Shown here: positions 1 to 6,415 of the stretch, one piece after another
How positions within the stretch are numbered: the stretch's first letter is position 1
Layout of the letters: the number at the start of each line of letters is the position of its first letter
DNA from: DASZZV01 sp035544835
GTDB taxonomy: Bacteria > Acidobacteriota > Thermoanaerobaculia > Gp7-AA8
Direction: 5' to 3'
Assembly (NCBI GenBank): GCA_035544835.1
Contig: DASZZV010000267.1
Coordinates: 1-23,403 of the forward strand
DNA: 23,403 nucleotides
Notes under the pieces: model-generated
Told to the model about the DNA's origin: nothing
Seen by the model: only the letters and a program-made list of their open reading frames with translations
The model's database searches: none
Made by a program: the position numbers and the translations under genes

Positions 1-125
1 GAGCCCCGGAGGGGCGTTTGATGGTTCGTTTCGATCGCCCCTCCGGGGCTCGACTTGGAAGCTCGATCGCCAAACCCAGCACTTCGTGCTGGGCTATTTT
101 CAAACGCCCCTACGGGGCTAAGACG
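1..125. repeat. Cluster of short REP-like hairpins
   Basis: Three hairpins lie in tandem. A perfect 16-bp inverted repeat pairs 1-16 with 36-51 (arms of the GCCCCxxxxGGGGC type). An 8-bp stem with a 3-nt loop sits at 75-93 (CCCAGCAC/GTGCTGGG). A 5-bp GCCCC/GGGGC stem sits at 106-118. The first and third share the same core, GCCCC(T/A)CCGGGGC-like, so they look like members of one palindromic intergenic repeat family. The element may begin before the window. I see no gene in 1-323. Confidence 0.6.
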
Positions 126-158
126 AGACGCTTGATCGAACCGATGTCATTAGAAGCC

Positions 159-229
159 GCCGCGGCGAAGGATCTCCAGTGGCAGGATCTGAATTCAGAT
201 CGTCCTATCTTGAGATCCTTCGCTGCGGC
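159..229. repeat. Imperfect 71-bp palindrome with nested perfect core
   Basis: The outer arms 159-176 and 212-229 are inverted copies of 18 bp with one mismatch (GCCGCGGCGAAGGATCTC). The centre is a perfect 16-bp palindrome at 186-201, GATCTGAATTCAGATC. Both are centred near 194, so the whole stretch could form one long cruciform or RNA hairpin. Fragments resembling the arm (CGAAGGATT) recur in other spacers, near 4355, 9353 and 13348, suggesting a dispersed repeat family. Confidence 0.6.
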
Positions 230-285
230 TCAGGATGACAACCGTTCATTTGGGCTTCAACAACGTTTCGCCAACGGTTCGCCAT

Positions 286-313
286 CTGACAACTGACATC
301 TGACTGCTACAAT
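286..313 (+). promoter_or_regulatory. Candidate sigma70-type promoter for the pilT group
   Basis: CTGACA at 286-291, a 16-bp spacer and TACAAT at 308-313, with an upstream TGC giving an extended -10. The expected transcription start is around 320, only a few bases before the ATG at 324, so the message would be nearly leaderless. No Shine-Dalgarno sequence is visible upstream of that ATG, which agrees. Confidence 0.45.
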
Positions 314-323
314 CACGCGAGCC

Positions 324-1475
324 ATGAAGAACTTCAATCTTGATGCGATTCTCGAGGCGATGCTGAAGATGTCGGATCGGGTGTCCGATCTCAATTTCTC
401 GGTTGGGCGCGCTCCTCAGGTCGAGATCGATGGACAGCTGGCACCGGTGAATTTTCCAGGCCTGCCGCGACTCACGCCGTACCAGACCGAAATGATCGCG
501 CTGCACATGATGCGCGGCGACCGGGAGCTGATGAGGACGCTGCTGACCAGTGGTTCGGTCGATCTCTCCTATTCGATCGTGCAGAAGACCCGTTTCCGCG
601 TGAACATCTTCTCCCAGCGCGGGACCTGGGCCATCGTTCTGCGCGTCATCCCCGAAGGAATTCCGACGCTGGAGTCGCTGGCAATGCCGGTGGAGCTGGG
701 CAACATCGCCAAGCTCAAGAACGGGATCGTGCTTGTCACCGGACCGACCGGCTCGGGAAAGTCGACGACACTGGCCGCCCTCATCAACAAGATCAATCAC
801 GAGCAGGCTTATCACATCATCACCATCGAGGATCCCGTCGAGTACATGCACCGGCATGTGAAGTCGACTGTGAATCAGCGCGAGGTCGGCTCCGACACCA
901 AGAGTTTCTCTCTGGCTCTGCGGGCCGCGCTTCGCCAGGCGCCGAAGGTCATCCTGATCGGAGAGATGCGCGACGTGGAGACCATCGAGATCGCCATGGA
1001 AGCGGCCGAGACGGGACATCTCGTTTTCTCCACCCTTCACACCATTGACGCATCGAAGACCATTGACCGCATCGTCGGCGTCTTCCCCAAAGAGCAGGAG
1101 CCGCAGGTCCGCACCCGTTTCTCGCAGTCTTTCCGCTACGTGATCTCGCAGCGTCTCGTGCCGAAAATAGGCAGCGGCCGTAAAGCTGTCCTGGAGATTC
1201 TGAAGTCGACCATGCGCACGCGTGATTACATCCTGAAGGGCGAGAACGAAGGTCGGTCCCTGACCGATGCCATGCATGACGGAAGCGTCGATGGCATGCA
1301 GACTTTCGACGACGAGCTGGAGAAACTGTGGCAGCTGAGAATCATCTCGAAAGACACGGCGCTTTTGTACTCCTCCAATCCGACCAACCTGGCGCTGCGC
1401 ATGACCGACGATCAGCTCAACGAGCCCGCGAAACCGGAAGAGCAGGATGACTCGATGCTGTCGATGCTGGAGTAG
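324..1475 (+). CDS. pilT: PilT/PilU-family type IV pilus retraction ATPase
   Basis: Hexameric cytoplasmic ATPase expected to power pilus retraction (twitching). Of 383 aa, residues 1-125 are the N-terminal PAS-like half. Walker A GPTGSGKS is at 140-147, the Asp box ITIEDPVEY at 167-173, Walker B VILIGEMRD at 209-217 and the His box TGHLVFSTLHT at 230-240. The GEMRD form is typical of PilT rather than PilB, and there is no tetracysteine zinc site, which also argues against PilB. The usual RQDPD just before Walker B reads RQAPK here. The C-terminus carries an acidic tail of about 25 residues. The ATG has no clear Shine-Dalgarno but follows a plausible extended -10 closely. The next gene starts 2 bases after the stop, so they are probably cotranscribed. 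PilU is the main alternative, because paralogues are hard to separate by sequence alone. Confidence 0.93.
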   Translation: MKNFNLDAILEAMLKMSDRVSDLNFSVGRAPQVEIDGQLAPVNFPGLPRLTPYQTEMIALHMMRGDRELMRTLLTSGSVDLSYSIVQKTRFRVNIFSQRGTWAIVLRVIPEGIPTLESLAMPVELGNIAKLKNGIVLVTGPTGSGKSTTLAALINKINHEQAYHIITIEDPVEYMHRHVKSTVNQREVGSDTKSFSLALRAALRQAPKVILIGEMRDVETIEIAMEAAETGHLVFSTLHTIDASKTIDRIVGVFPKEQEPQVRTRFSQSFRYVISQRLVPKIGSGRKAVLEILKSTMRTRDYILKGENEGRSLTDAMHDGSVDGMQTFDDELEKLWQLRIISKDTALLYSSNPTNLALRMTDDQLNEPAKPEEQDDSMLSMLE

Positions 1476-1477
1476 GG

Positions 1478-2110
1478 ATGATCAAGATCACTTGTCCTGC
1501 CTGCCGTAAACCGTTATCGATCGACGAGACCAAGCTTCCGATGAAGGAGGTCTCGTTCCCCTGTCCTTCCTGCAAGGCAAAAGTCTCATTGGATCGTCGC
1601 AACCTGCCGGATGGGGCGTCGGAGATTCCGGCAGCGGCGCCGCTTGCTGCTCCGGACCCCTTGCCGGCGGCTGTTTCCCACGCCTCGAACGAATACGAGC
1701 ACGACGATTATTCGAAACGGGCCATCCTCGTCGGCGGAGACTCACCAGCGATTCGTCAGGCCGCTAAAGCTATCGGCTTTTCGGTCATGCATTTCCCGAC
1801 CGCCGAGGCGGCCAGGGACTTTTTTACTCAGGAGTTTCCACCGATCGTCTTCCTCTACCCGCAGCAGCTGACCCCACCGCCACTGGCGGAGATGTCTGCG
1901 ATCATGTCGGTGTCTTCGGTCGATCGGCGGCGCGGGTTCTTCATCCTCGTGGCCGATAATCTGAAGACCTTCGACGGAAACGCGGCGTTCCTGTACACGG
2001 TCAATCTGGTGATCGCCAGCAAGGACCTGGGCAACATCAAGGCGATCTACCACGACGCCGACAGTTACCATAAACGCCTCTACGCCAGCCTGAACACTCT
2101 GACCGTCTAG
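1478..2110 (+). CDS. Zinc-ribbon protein with receiver-like C-terminal domain
   Basis: 210 aa. The N-terminus carries CPAC (C6, C9) and CPSC (C29, C32), a four-Cys zinc ribbon of the MJ0042/zinc-ribbon_5 kind. A linker rich in Ala and Pro covers about 45-70. From about residue 80 the order of hydrophobic strands and helices resembles a response-regulator receiver fold (AILVGGD, IVFLYP, GFFILVAD, VNLVIAS, then a C-terminal helix). The strand-3 acceptor Asp is absent, so if it is a receiver it is not phosphorylated in the usual way. It begins 2 bases after the pilT stop and precedes a REC-GGDEF gene, so a role in pilus or c-di-GMP control is likely. The receiver assignment is inference from the pattern; the zinc ribbon is clear. 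Confidence 0.85.
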   Translation: MIKITCPACRKPLSIDETKLPMKEVSFPCPSCKAKVSLDRRNLPDGASEIPAAAPLAAPDPLPAAVSHASNEYEHDDYSKRAILVGGDSPAIRQAAKAIGFSVMHFPTAEAARDFFTQEFPPIVFLYPQQLTPPPLAEMSAIMSVSSVDRRRGFFILVADNLKTFDGNAAFLYTVNLVIASKDLGNIKAIYHDADSYHKRLYASLNTLTV

Positions 2111-2161
2111 CCGTACTGCTGCGGTTCTGTCGCGGCAGACGACTTGCATCGCATTGGTGCA

Positions 2162-3124
2162 ATGATCGAGTCACCGCTGGTCATCGCCGTTGTCGACGAT
2201 GATCCCGCGATCCGCCGCCTGCTCGAAGCCATCGCACGCGGTTCCGGCGACGTAGTCGTCGAGGCGGCAACCTTCGCCGAGGGGCAGATAGTGCTCCGCG
2301 AGTATCCCTGGGACGTGGCGGTAATCGATCGCAGCCTTCCCGACGGCGATGGGCTGGAACTTTGCCGCGAAGTTGCTGCGGGCCTTCACGACAGTGACTC
2401 CCACCGCCATATCGTCTTTCTCAGCGCCTCAGCCGGTTCCGAGGAGAAGCTCCGCGGATTTGAAGCGGGTGCCGACGAGTACATCGCCAAGCCTGCCGAC
2501 CCGACCGAACTGCGCGCACGCCTGCGGGCGATCCGGCGCACCGTCCTCACGCAGAAGGCGATGCTGGCACGATTGGCGACGCTCGAGCAGCTCTCGGTAA
2601 TCGATGGACTCACTCACGTATATAACCGTCACTTCTTCGATTCGGAGCTCCGGCGGTTGTTCGATCTCGCCAAACGCCACGAGCGGCCGCTGGCGCTGGC
2701 AATGATCGATCTCGACCTTTTCAAATCCGTCAACGACACCTGTGGTCACCGTGTGGGCGATGCTGTGCTGAATGAAGTGTCCACGGCGATCGCGCAGAGC
2801 ATTCGGTCCTCCGACGTTCTGGCGCGCTACGGAGGCGAAGAGTTCGTGCTGGTGCTCCCGGAGACGACACTCGCCGAGGCCGCAGTGCTCGCCGAGCGGG
2901 TTCGCGCCGGGGTGGAAGGCGTGCGCATCGAGGGGACCTTCGGCGAGGTTCGGATCACCATCAGCATCGGCGTCGCCGCGATGGCCTTCCCGGACACTGA
3001 AACGCCTGCAGGTCTGGTCGAAGCTGCTGACAAGGCGCTCTACCTCGCCAAAGAGCAAGGGCGGAATTGCGTGCGACTCCACGGCATGCCGGTCGCCGCC
3101 AAAACGGCTCCAACGGCTCCCTGA
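2162..3124 (+). CDS. Response regulator with GGDEF domain (diguanylate cyclase)
   Basis: 320 aa from ATG 2162; an in-frame TTG at 2144 would add six residues. The receiver domain (about 6-128) has the acidic pocket VVDDDP, the phospho-acceptor D56 (in VIDRSLPDGDG) and K110 (in IAKPAD). The GGDEF domain (about 150-310) has DLDLFKSVND and the active-site GGEEF at 224-228. An inhibitory-site RxxD (RSSD, 215-218) lies exactly five residues upstream, so product inhibition by c-di-GMP is expected. The cyclase should be active and controlled by phosphorelay; no histidine kinase is in the window. It follows the pilT pair by about 50 bases, which fits c-di-GMP control of surface motility. The domain order is that of PleD/WspR-like enzymes. 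Confidence 0.93.
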   Translation: MIESPLVIAVVDDDPAIRRLLEAIARGSGDVVVEAATFAEGQIVLREYPWDVAVIDRSLPDGDGLELCREVAAGLHDSDSHRHIVFLSASAGSEEKLRGFEAGADEYIAKPADPTELRARLRAIRRTVLTQKAMLARLATLEQLSVIDGLTHVYNRHFFDSELRRLFDLAKRHERPLALAMIDLDLFKSVNDTCGHRVGDAVLNEVSTAIAQSIRSSDVLARYGGEEFVLVLPETTLAEAAVLAERVRAGVEGVRIEGTFGEVRITISIGVAAMAFPDTETPAGLVEAADKALYLAKEQGRNCVRLHGMPVAAKTAPTAP

Positions 3125-3271
3125 GAAGCCGGATTCACGATTTAGCCACACCACCCGAAGCGGCCAGTCGCGCGGTACCTCGAGTCTTCGCGGGCGGCCT
3201 TCTCCTTCATCTCCGAAGGATCTGCAGCGATCCCGCATCCAATCAATCGGGCGGCCATCTGCCCGCTGGTG

Positions 3272-3287
3272 GCGGCGGATCCGCCGC
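3272..3287. promoter_or_regulatory. Perfect 16-bp palindrome beside a ribosome binding site
   Basis: GCGGCGGATCCGCCGC is its own reverse complement. It directly abuts AAAGGA (3288-3293), the likely Shine-Dalgarno of the gene starting at 3303. It could be an operator or an RNA structure that affects access to the ribosome binding site; its function is unknown. Confidence 0.3.
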
Positions 3288-3302
3288 AAAGGACGAATCG
3301 AC

Positions 3303-4154
3303 ATGAAGATCAGACCTCTTCGTTTTCTGAGTCTCTTTACGCTGTCTCTGCTCTATGCGGTTCCCTCATCCCTCTTTGCCCAGGAGGTGCCGTCGTATCT
3401 GAGAGATCGAGGTCCGGGGATTCAAACCTCGATCTTCGGAACGTGTGTGACCAGGGGTGAGCTACTCGTTTCGCCGTTCGTGGAGTATTACGCCGACCAT
3501 AACTTCGAGTACAAACCAGCCGAGCTGGGCTACGGTCTCGAGCAGGACTTTCGCGGCAAGTACCGGGCCACCGAGGGGCTCTTGTTCCTTGGCTATGGCG
3601 TGACGGACCGCCTGGCGATCGAGGTTGAAGCTGCCGTGATCAAGGCAACATTGACGAAGTCGCCCAAAGATCCGTCGCCGATGCCCGCGAAACTCTCTCA
3701 GTCGGGACAAGGTGATATGCAGATGCAGCTCGACTACCTGCTGTCGAAAGAGAGCGCCACTCGCCCGGCCGTCTTCAGTTACTTCGAGGTTGACTTCCCT
3801 TCCAACAGGCGCAAGCTGCTGATTGGCTCGACCGGTTACGAGTTGATCGCCGGCGCCGGACTGACGCGTGGCTTTCGGTGGGGAACCGTAACGGGACGGG
3901 CCTCCTTCTCGCACGGCGACGGGAAGACGGAATTTGGAGAATGGGCCTTCGAGTACCTCAAACGCGTTTCCTCGAGATGGCGGGTCTATGCCGGAGTGGA
4001 AGGGACGCAGGACGAGCTCGAGCTCAACCTCCAGGCTCAATGGCACATCAACGATCGCGTGTACGTGAGGCTCAACAATGGCTTCGGCCTCACCTCGAAA
4101 ACCGTCGATCTTGCTCCCGACCTGGGGATCGTTTTCTCTTTGGGAGGACGCTGA
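3303..4154 (+). CDS. Putative outer-membrane beta-barrel protein
   Basis: 283 aa. A clear signal peptide (hydrophobic residues 8-24, likely cleavage after SLFA26) is followed by alternating hydrophobic/polar strands with many aromatic and Gly residues. Typical stretches are LLVSPFVEYYADHNFEY, YRATEGLLFLGYGVTDRLAIEVE and VYVRLNNGFGL, and the protein ends with a strand-like segment (LGIVFSLGGR). This is the pattern of transporter-like or porin-like outer-membrane barrels. The reading frame stays open far upstream, but ATG 3303 has an AAAGGA site 9 bases before it and begins the signal peptide, so it is the likely start. I do not recognise a named family or substrate. It stands alone, 178 bases after the diguanylate cyclase gene; that spacer holds only the palindrome at 3272-3287. 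Confidence 0.8.
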   Translation: MKIRPLRFLSLFTLSLLYAVPSSLFAQEVPSYLRDRGPGIQTSIFGTCVTRGELLVSPFVEYYADHNFEYKPAELGYGLEQDFRGKYRATEGLLFLGYGVTDRLAIEVEAAVIKATLTKSPKDPSPMPAKLSQSGQGDMQMQLDYLLSKESATRPAVFSYFEVDFPSNRRKLLIGSTGYELIAGAGLTRGFRWGTVTGRASFSHGDGKTEFGEWAFEYLKRVSSRWRVYAGVEGTQDELELNLQAQWHINDRVYVRLNNGFGLTSKTVDLAPDLGIVFSLGGR

Positions 4155-4165
4155 CGCGGTGCAAC

Positions 4166-4191
4166 GCGTAGGGCCGCACGGCGTGCGGCCG
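4166..4191 (+). repeat. REP-like palindrome, copy 1
   Basis: A 9-bp perfect stem (GGCCGCACG/CGTGCGGCC, 4172-4190) preceded by GCGTAG. It matches the copy at 9055-9084 over 26 bases and pairs with an inverted copy at 4325-4349. It lies in the 405-base spacer 4155-4559, in which I see no supported gene. Confidence 0.7.
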
Positions 4192-4324
4192 ATACCATCG
4201 GTCACGGCGAAAACAGCGGTTCAATTGGAACCGAAAGCTGGCCGATGCCCTTGGCAGAGGCGTCATGAATGATTGTCGCCGAGAGTTTCGCATTGTTACT
4301 TTGTGTTCCTCGACCGAAGGTACA

Positions 4325-4349
4325 GGCCGCACACCGTGCGGCCCTACGC
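4325..4349 (-). repeat. REP-like palindrome, copy 2 (inverted)
   Basis: Inverted partner of the copy at 4166-4191, with an 8-bp stem GGCCGCAC/GTGCGGCC followed by CTACGC. One loop base differs from the other copies (ACC, against GCC in the equivalent orientation). Two inverted REPs about 130 bases apart form a REPIN-like unit upstream of the sigma factor gene. Confidence 0.7.
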
Positions 4350-4559
4350 CCGTCCCCGCGAAGGATTCGGAGCTCAGCTGCATCCAAGAAGATGAGAGGA
4401 GCGGGAGGACCGTCGATGCTTTGCTGGCTGGATGAACCGCAGGAAACGAGGCTGATGGTCAGTCTCGCGCTGGCATTCGCCGGTGCGGTGAAGACTGCGC
4501 CGCGCGATATCTGGTCCGAGGCTTTGCTCCATACCGTCCCGTCATGGGGGCGTAGTAGC

Positions 4560-5303
4560 ATGAGTGCACAGCGCCCTGTATGGAATCGACTCGGTAACCC
4601 GGCGCCGATTGCGAGCCCTTGGTCGTGGTTCGGCCCTCAGTTGCACGGCGTCGTTTCGAGGGGAGCTGAAGGCGAGCAGGGGACGCAGCGACGGGGGCTC
4701 TTGGCGAAATACGACGACGACCTGAACCTCGTGGAACGCATGCTGGCCGGCGAGGAGCAGGCTTTCGACCTTTTCGGCGAGCGCTGTTTCAAAGCGGTGT
4801 ACCGGTTCACACTGGCCCGGCTGAGAGGCGACCGCGATCTGGCACAGGAGGTCGTTCAGACAGCGATGGTGAAGGCTCTCTCGAAACTCGATACGTACCG
4901 TGGAGAGTCGTCGCTCGTCACCTGGCTCTGCTCCTGCTGCCACAACGAGATGCTGATGCACTTCCGCCGGGAGCGCACGGCACGGCCGGAAGTCGAGCTT
5001 GACGAGGAAATGGAGATCGCGCCCGGCGCGACCTCGCTCACGACCGGCGATGCCGAGGCCGCACTCCTCGTGCGCGAGGGTGTCGAGTTGGTACACATGG
5101 CCCTCGATCAACTTCCCGATCAGTACTCGCGTGTGTTGGAGTGGATGTACATCGAACGAGTTCCAGTCAAAGAGATCGCATCGCGACTCGGTGTGCACGA
5201 CAAAGCGGCCGAATCCCTTCTCACCCGCGCCCGCGGCGCCTTCCGGACCAGTTATACAAATCTCAAAGACGGCGAGGCTCTTCGCCCTCGAACAACAGGA
5301 TAG
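4560..5303 (+). CDS. ECF-family RNA polymerase sigma factor
   Basis: 247 aa from ATG 4560. Region 2 spans about 63-138, with DRDLAQEVVQTAMVKAL and the region 2.3/2.4-like YRGESSLVTWLCSCCHNEMLMHFRR. Region 4 spans about 172-228, ending in the helix-turn-helix VPVKEIASRLGVHDKAAESLLTRAR. The frame is open back to 4269, but that stretch includes a REP palindrome and has no sigma homology. A TTG at 4701 would give a 200-aa protein, closer to family length, so the first 47 residues are doubtful. The FecR-like gene starts 7 bases after the stop, as expected for a sigma/anti-sigma pair. The likely target is the convergent TonB receptor gene. Confidence 0.88.
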   Translation: MSAQRPVWNRLGNPAPIASPWSWFGPQLHGVVSRGAEGEQGTQRRGLLAKYDDDLNLVERMLAGEEQAFDLFGERCFKAVYRFTLARLRGDRDLAQEVVQTAMVKALSKLDTYRGESSLVTWLCSCCHNEMLMHFRRERTARPEVELDEEMEIAPGATSLTTGDAEAALLVREGVELVHMALDQLPDQYSRVLEWMYIERVPVKEIASRLGVHDKAAESLLTRARGAFRTSYTNLKDGEALRPRTTG

Positions 5304-5310
5304 GAAGCCC

Positions 5311-6348
5311 GTGGACAAACAGGATCGAACGATCAGAGGAATCCCTTCGCAGGACGACGATGAATTCGTTCGCGAGTTGCTCGAGAAAGCCGGTGCGCGG
5401 CCGACGATACCGGATGACGATCTCCAGGCCATCTCAGCCGTCGCACGTGCGGCTTGGCGGGAGAAGGTTCGGCGCTCCCCGCGTCGGTCGATGTTCCGTC
5501 CTGCTTTCGCTATGGCGGCGAGCCTGGCGATTGTGACGCTCGGTCTCCTTCTCTGGTTGAGCACTCGAAGCGAGCTCCTGCCATCGGCTCCCGGAGCGGT
5601 CGTCGACGCCGTGGCAGGACTGGTCTATCTGGAAGAGGGCTCCGCTCCACCTCGCCCGATCGCGAAAGGCGAATCGATTCCCCTCGGGGTGATGCTGTTC
5701 AGCGGTCGTGAGCCCGAGTCGAAGGGGAGAACCTCGCTCCGTCTGCCCGACGGAACCGTCGTTCGTCTCGACGCTGGAACGCGGATGCGTCTTGCGGAGC
5801 CGGGCGTTCTCGAGCTCAAGCAGGGGGCGCTTTACGCGGATACGGGTCTGAGGACGGGACACCGGCTCGAGATTCGAACCGCGGCCGGGACGGCGCGCGA
5901 TATCGGGACTCAGTTCGTGGTGCGGCTCGGCGTGACTGGAGCGACAACGCTGCAGGTTCTGGTCCGTAAAGGATCCGTCGCGGTCGAGCGTGGCGGCCAT
6001 ACCTTCGTCACCGCCGCAGGCCGCGAGCTCACCATCCGAGCCGACGGCACTTCGTCACTGCAGAACGTCGCCACCCACGGATCAGAGTGGGAGTGGATCA
6101 TGGAGTCGACAGGCGGATTCCAGATCGAGGGACGTAATCTGCAGGAGTTTCTCAACTGGGTCGGTCGTGAGACCGGCTGGCAGATCCAGTATGCCGACGA
6201 TGGACTGGCCGCGTCCGCGAAGGGAATCATCCTTCACGGCGGTATCGGTGAAATGCGAGCGGATCGTGCCCCGTTTCTCGTGCTTCCGAGCGCGGGGCTG
6301 GATGCCGAGCTTAAGGAAGGGAACCTGGTTATCAATCGCTCGCGGTGA
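5311..6348 (+). CDS. FecR-like anti-sigma factor with C-terminal STN-like domain
   Basis: 345 aa from GTG 5311, which has GGAAG just upstream and sits 7 bases after the sigma stop; the frame is open further left only inside the sigma gene. The cytoplasmic N-terminus (1-60) would hold the sigma factor. A single membrane segment lies at about 66-84 (FAMAASLAIVTLGLLLWL). The periplasmic FecR domain covers about 140-232 (TSLRLPDGTVVRLDAGTRMRL, ARDIGTQFVV, VLVRKGSVAV). Residues about 268-343 have the layout of an STN domain (FQIEGRNLQEFLNWVGRETG, then LPSAGLDAELKEGNLVI). Signalling FecR proteins are known to end in such a domain, which receives the signal from the receptor. Regulation by the partner receptor at 6416-9013 is inferred from position. 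Confidence 0.88.
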   Translation: MDKQDRTIRGIPSQDDDEFVRELLEKAGARPTIPDDDLQAISAVARAAWREKVRRSPRRSMFRPAFAMAASLAIVTLGLLLWLSTRSELLPSAPGAVVDAVAGLVYLEEGSAPPRPIAKGESIPLGVMLFSGREPESKGRTSLRLPDGTVVRLDAGTRMRLAEPGVLELKQGALYADTGLRTGHRLEIRTAAGTARDIGTQFVVRLGVTGATTLQVLVRKGSVAVERGGHTFVTAAGRELTIRADGTSSLQNVATHGSEWEWIMESTGGFQIEGRNLQEFLNWVGRETGWQIQYADDGLAASAKGIILHGGIGEMRADRAPFLVLPSAGLDAELKEGNLVINRSR

Positions 6349-6364
6349 ATTTACATCAGAGCGT

Positions 6365-6404
6365 CGGAGTGGCGGCATCTCTGCGACAGGATGTCGCCAC
6401 TCCG
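6365..6404. terminator. Intergenic hairpin between convergent genes
   Basis: A 14-bp stem (6365-6378 with 6391-6404; CGGAGTGGCGGCAT against ATGTCGCCACTCCG, one G-T pair) with a 12-base loop, between the stops of the FecR-like gene and the TonB receptor gene. There is no T-tract on either side, so it may act as a bidirectional terminator or mRNA end-protecting structure rather than a classical intrinsic terminator. Confidence 0.5.
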
Positions 6405-6415
6405 ATTACCGCAAC

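Noticed and set aside
246..1277. 343-codon antisense ORF over pilT
   Set aside because: Shadow frame in GC-rich DNA; the sense strand encodes all PilT motifs.
2429..3304. 291-codon antisense ORF over the diguanylate cyclase
   Set aside because: Shadow of a gene with intact REC and GGDEF motifs.
4269..4559. N-terminal extension of the sigma factor frame
   Set aside because: It runs through a REP palindrome and lacks sigma homology; a later start is more likely.
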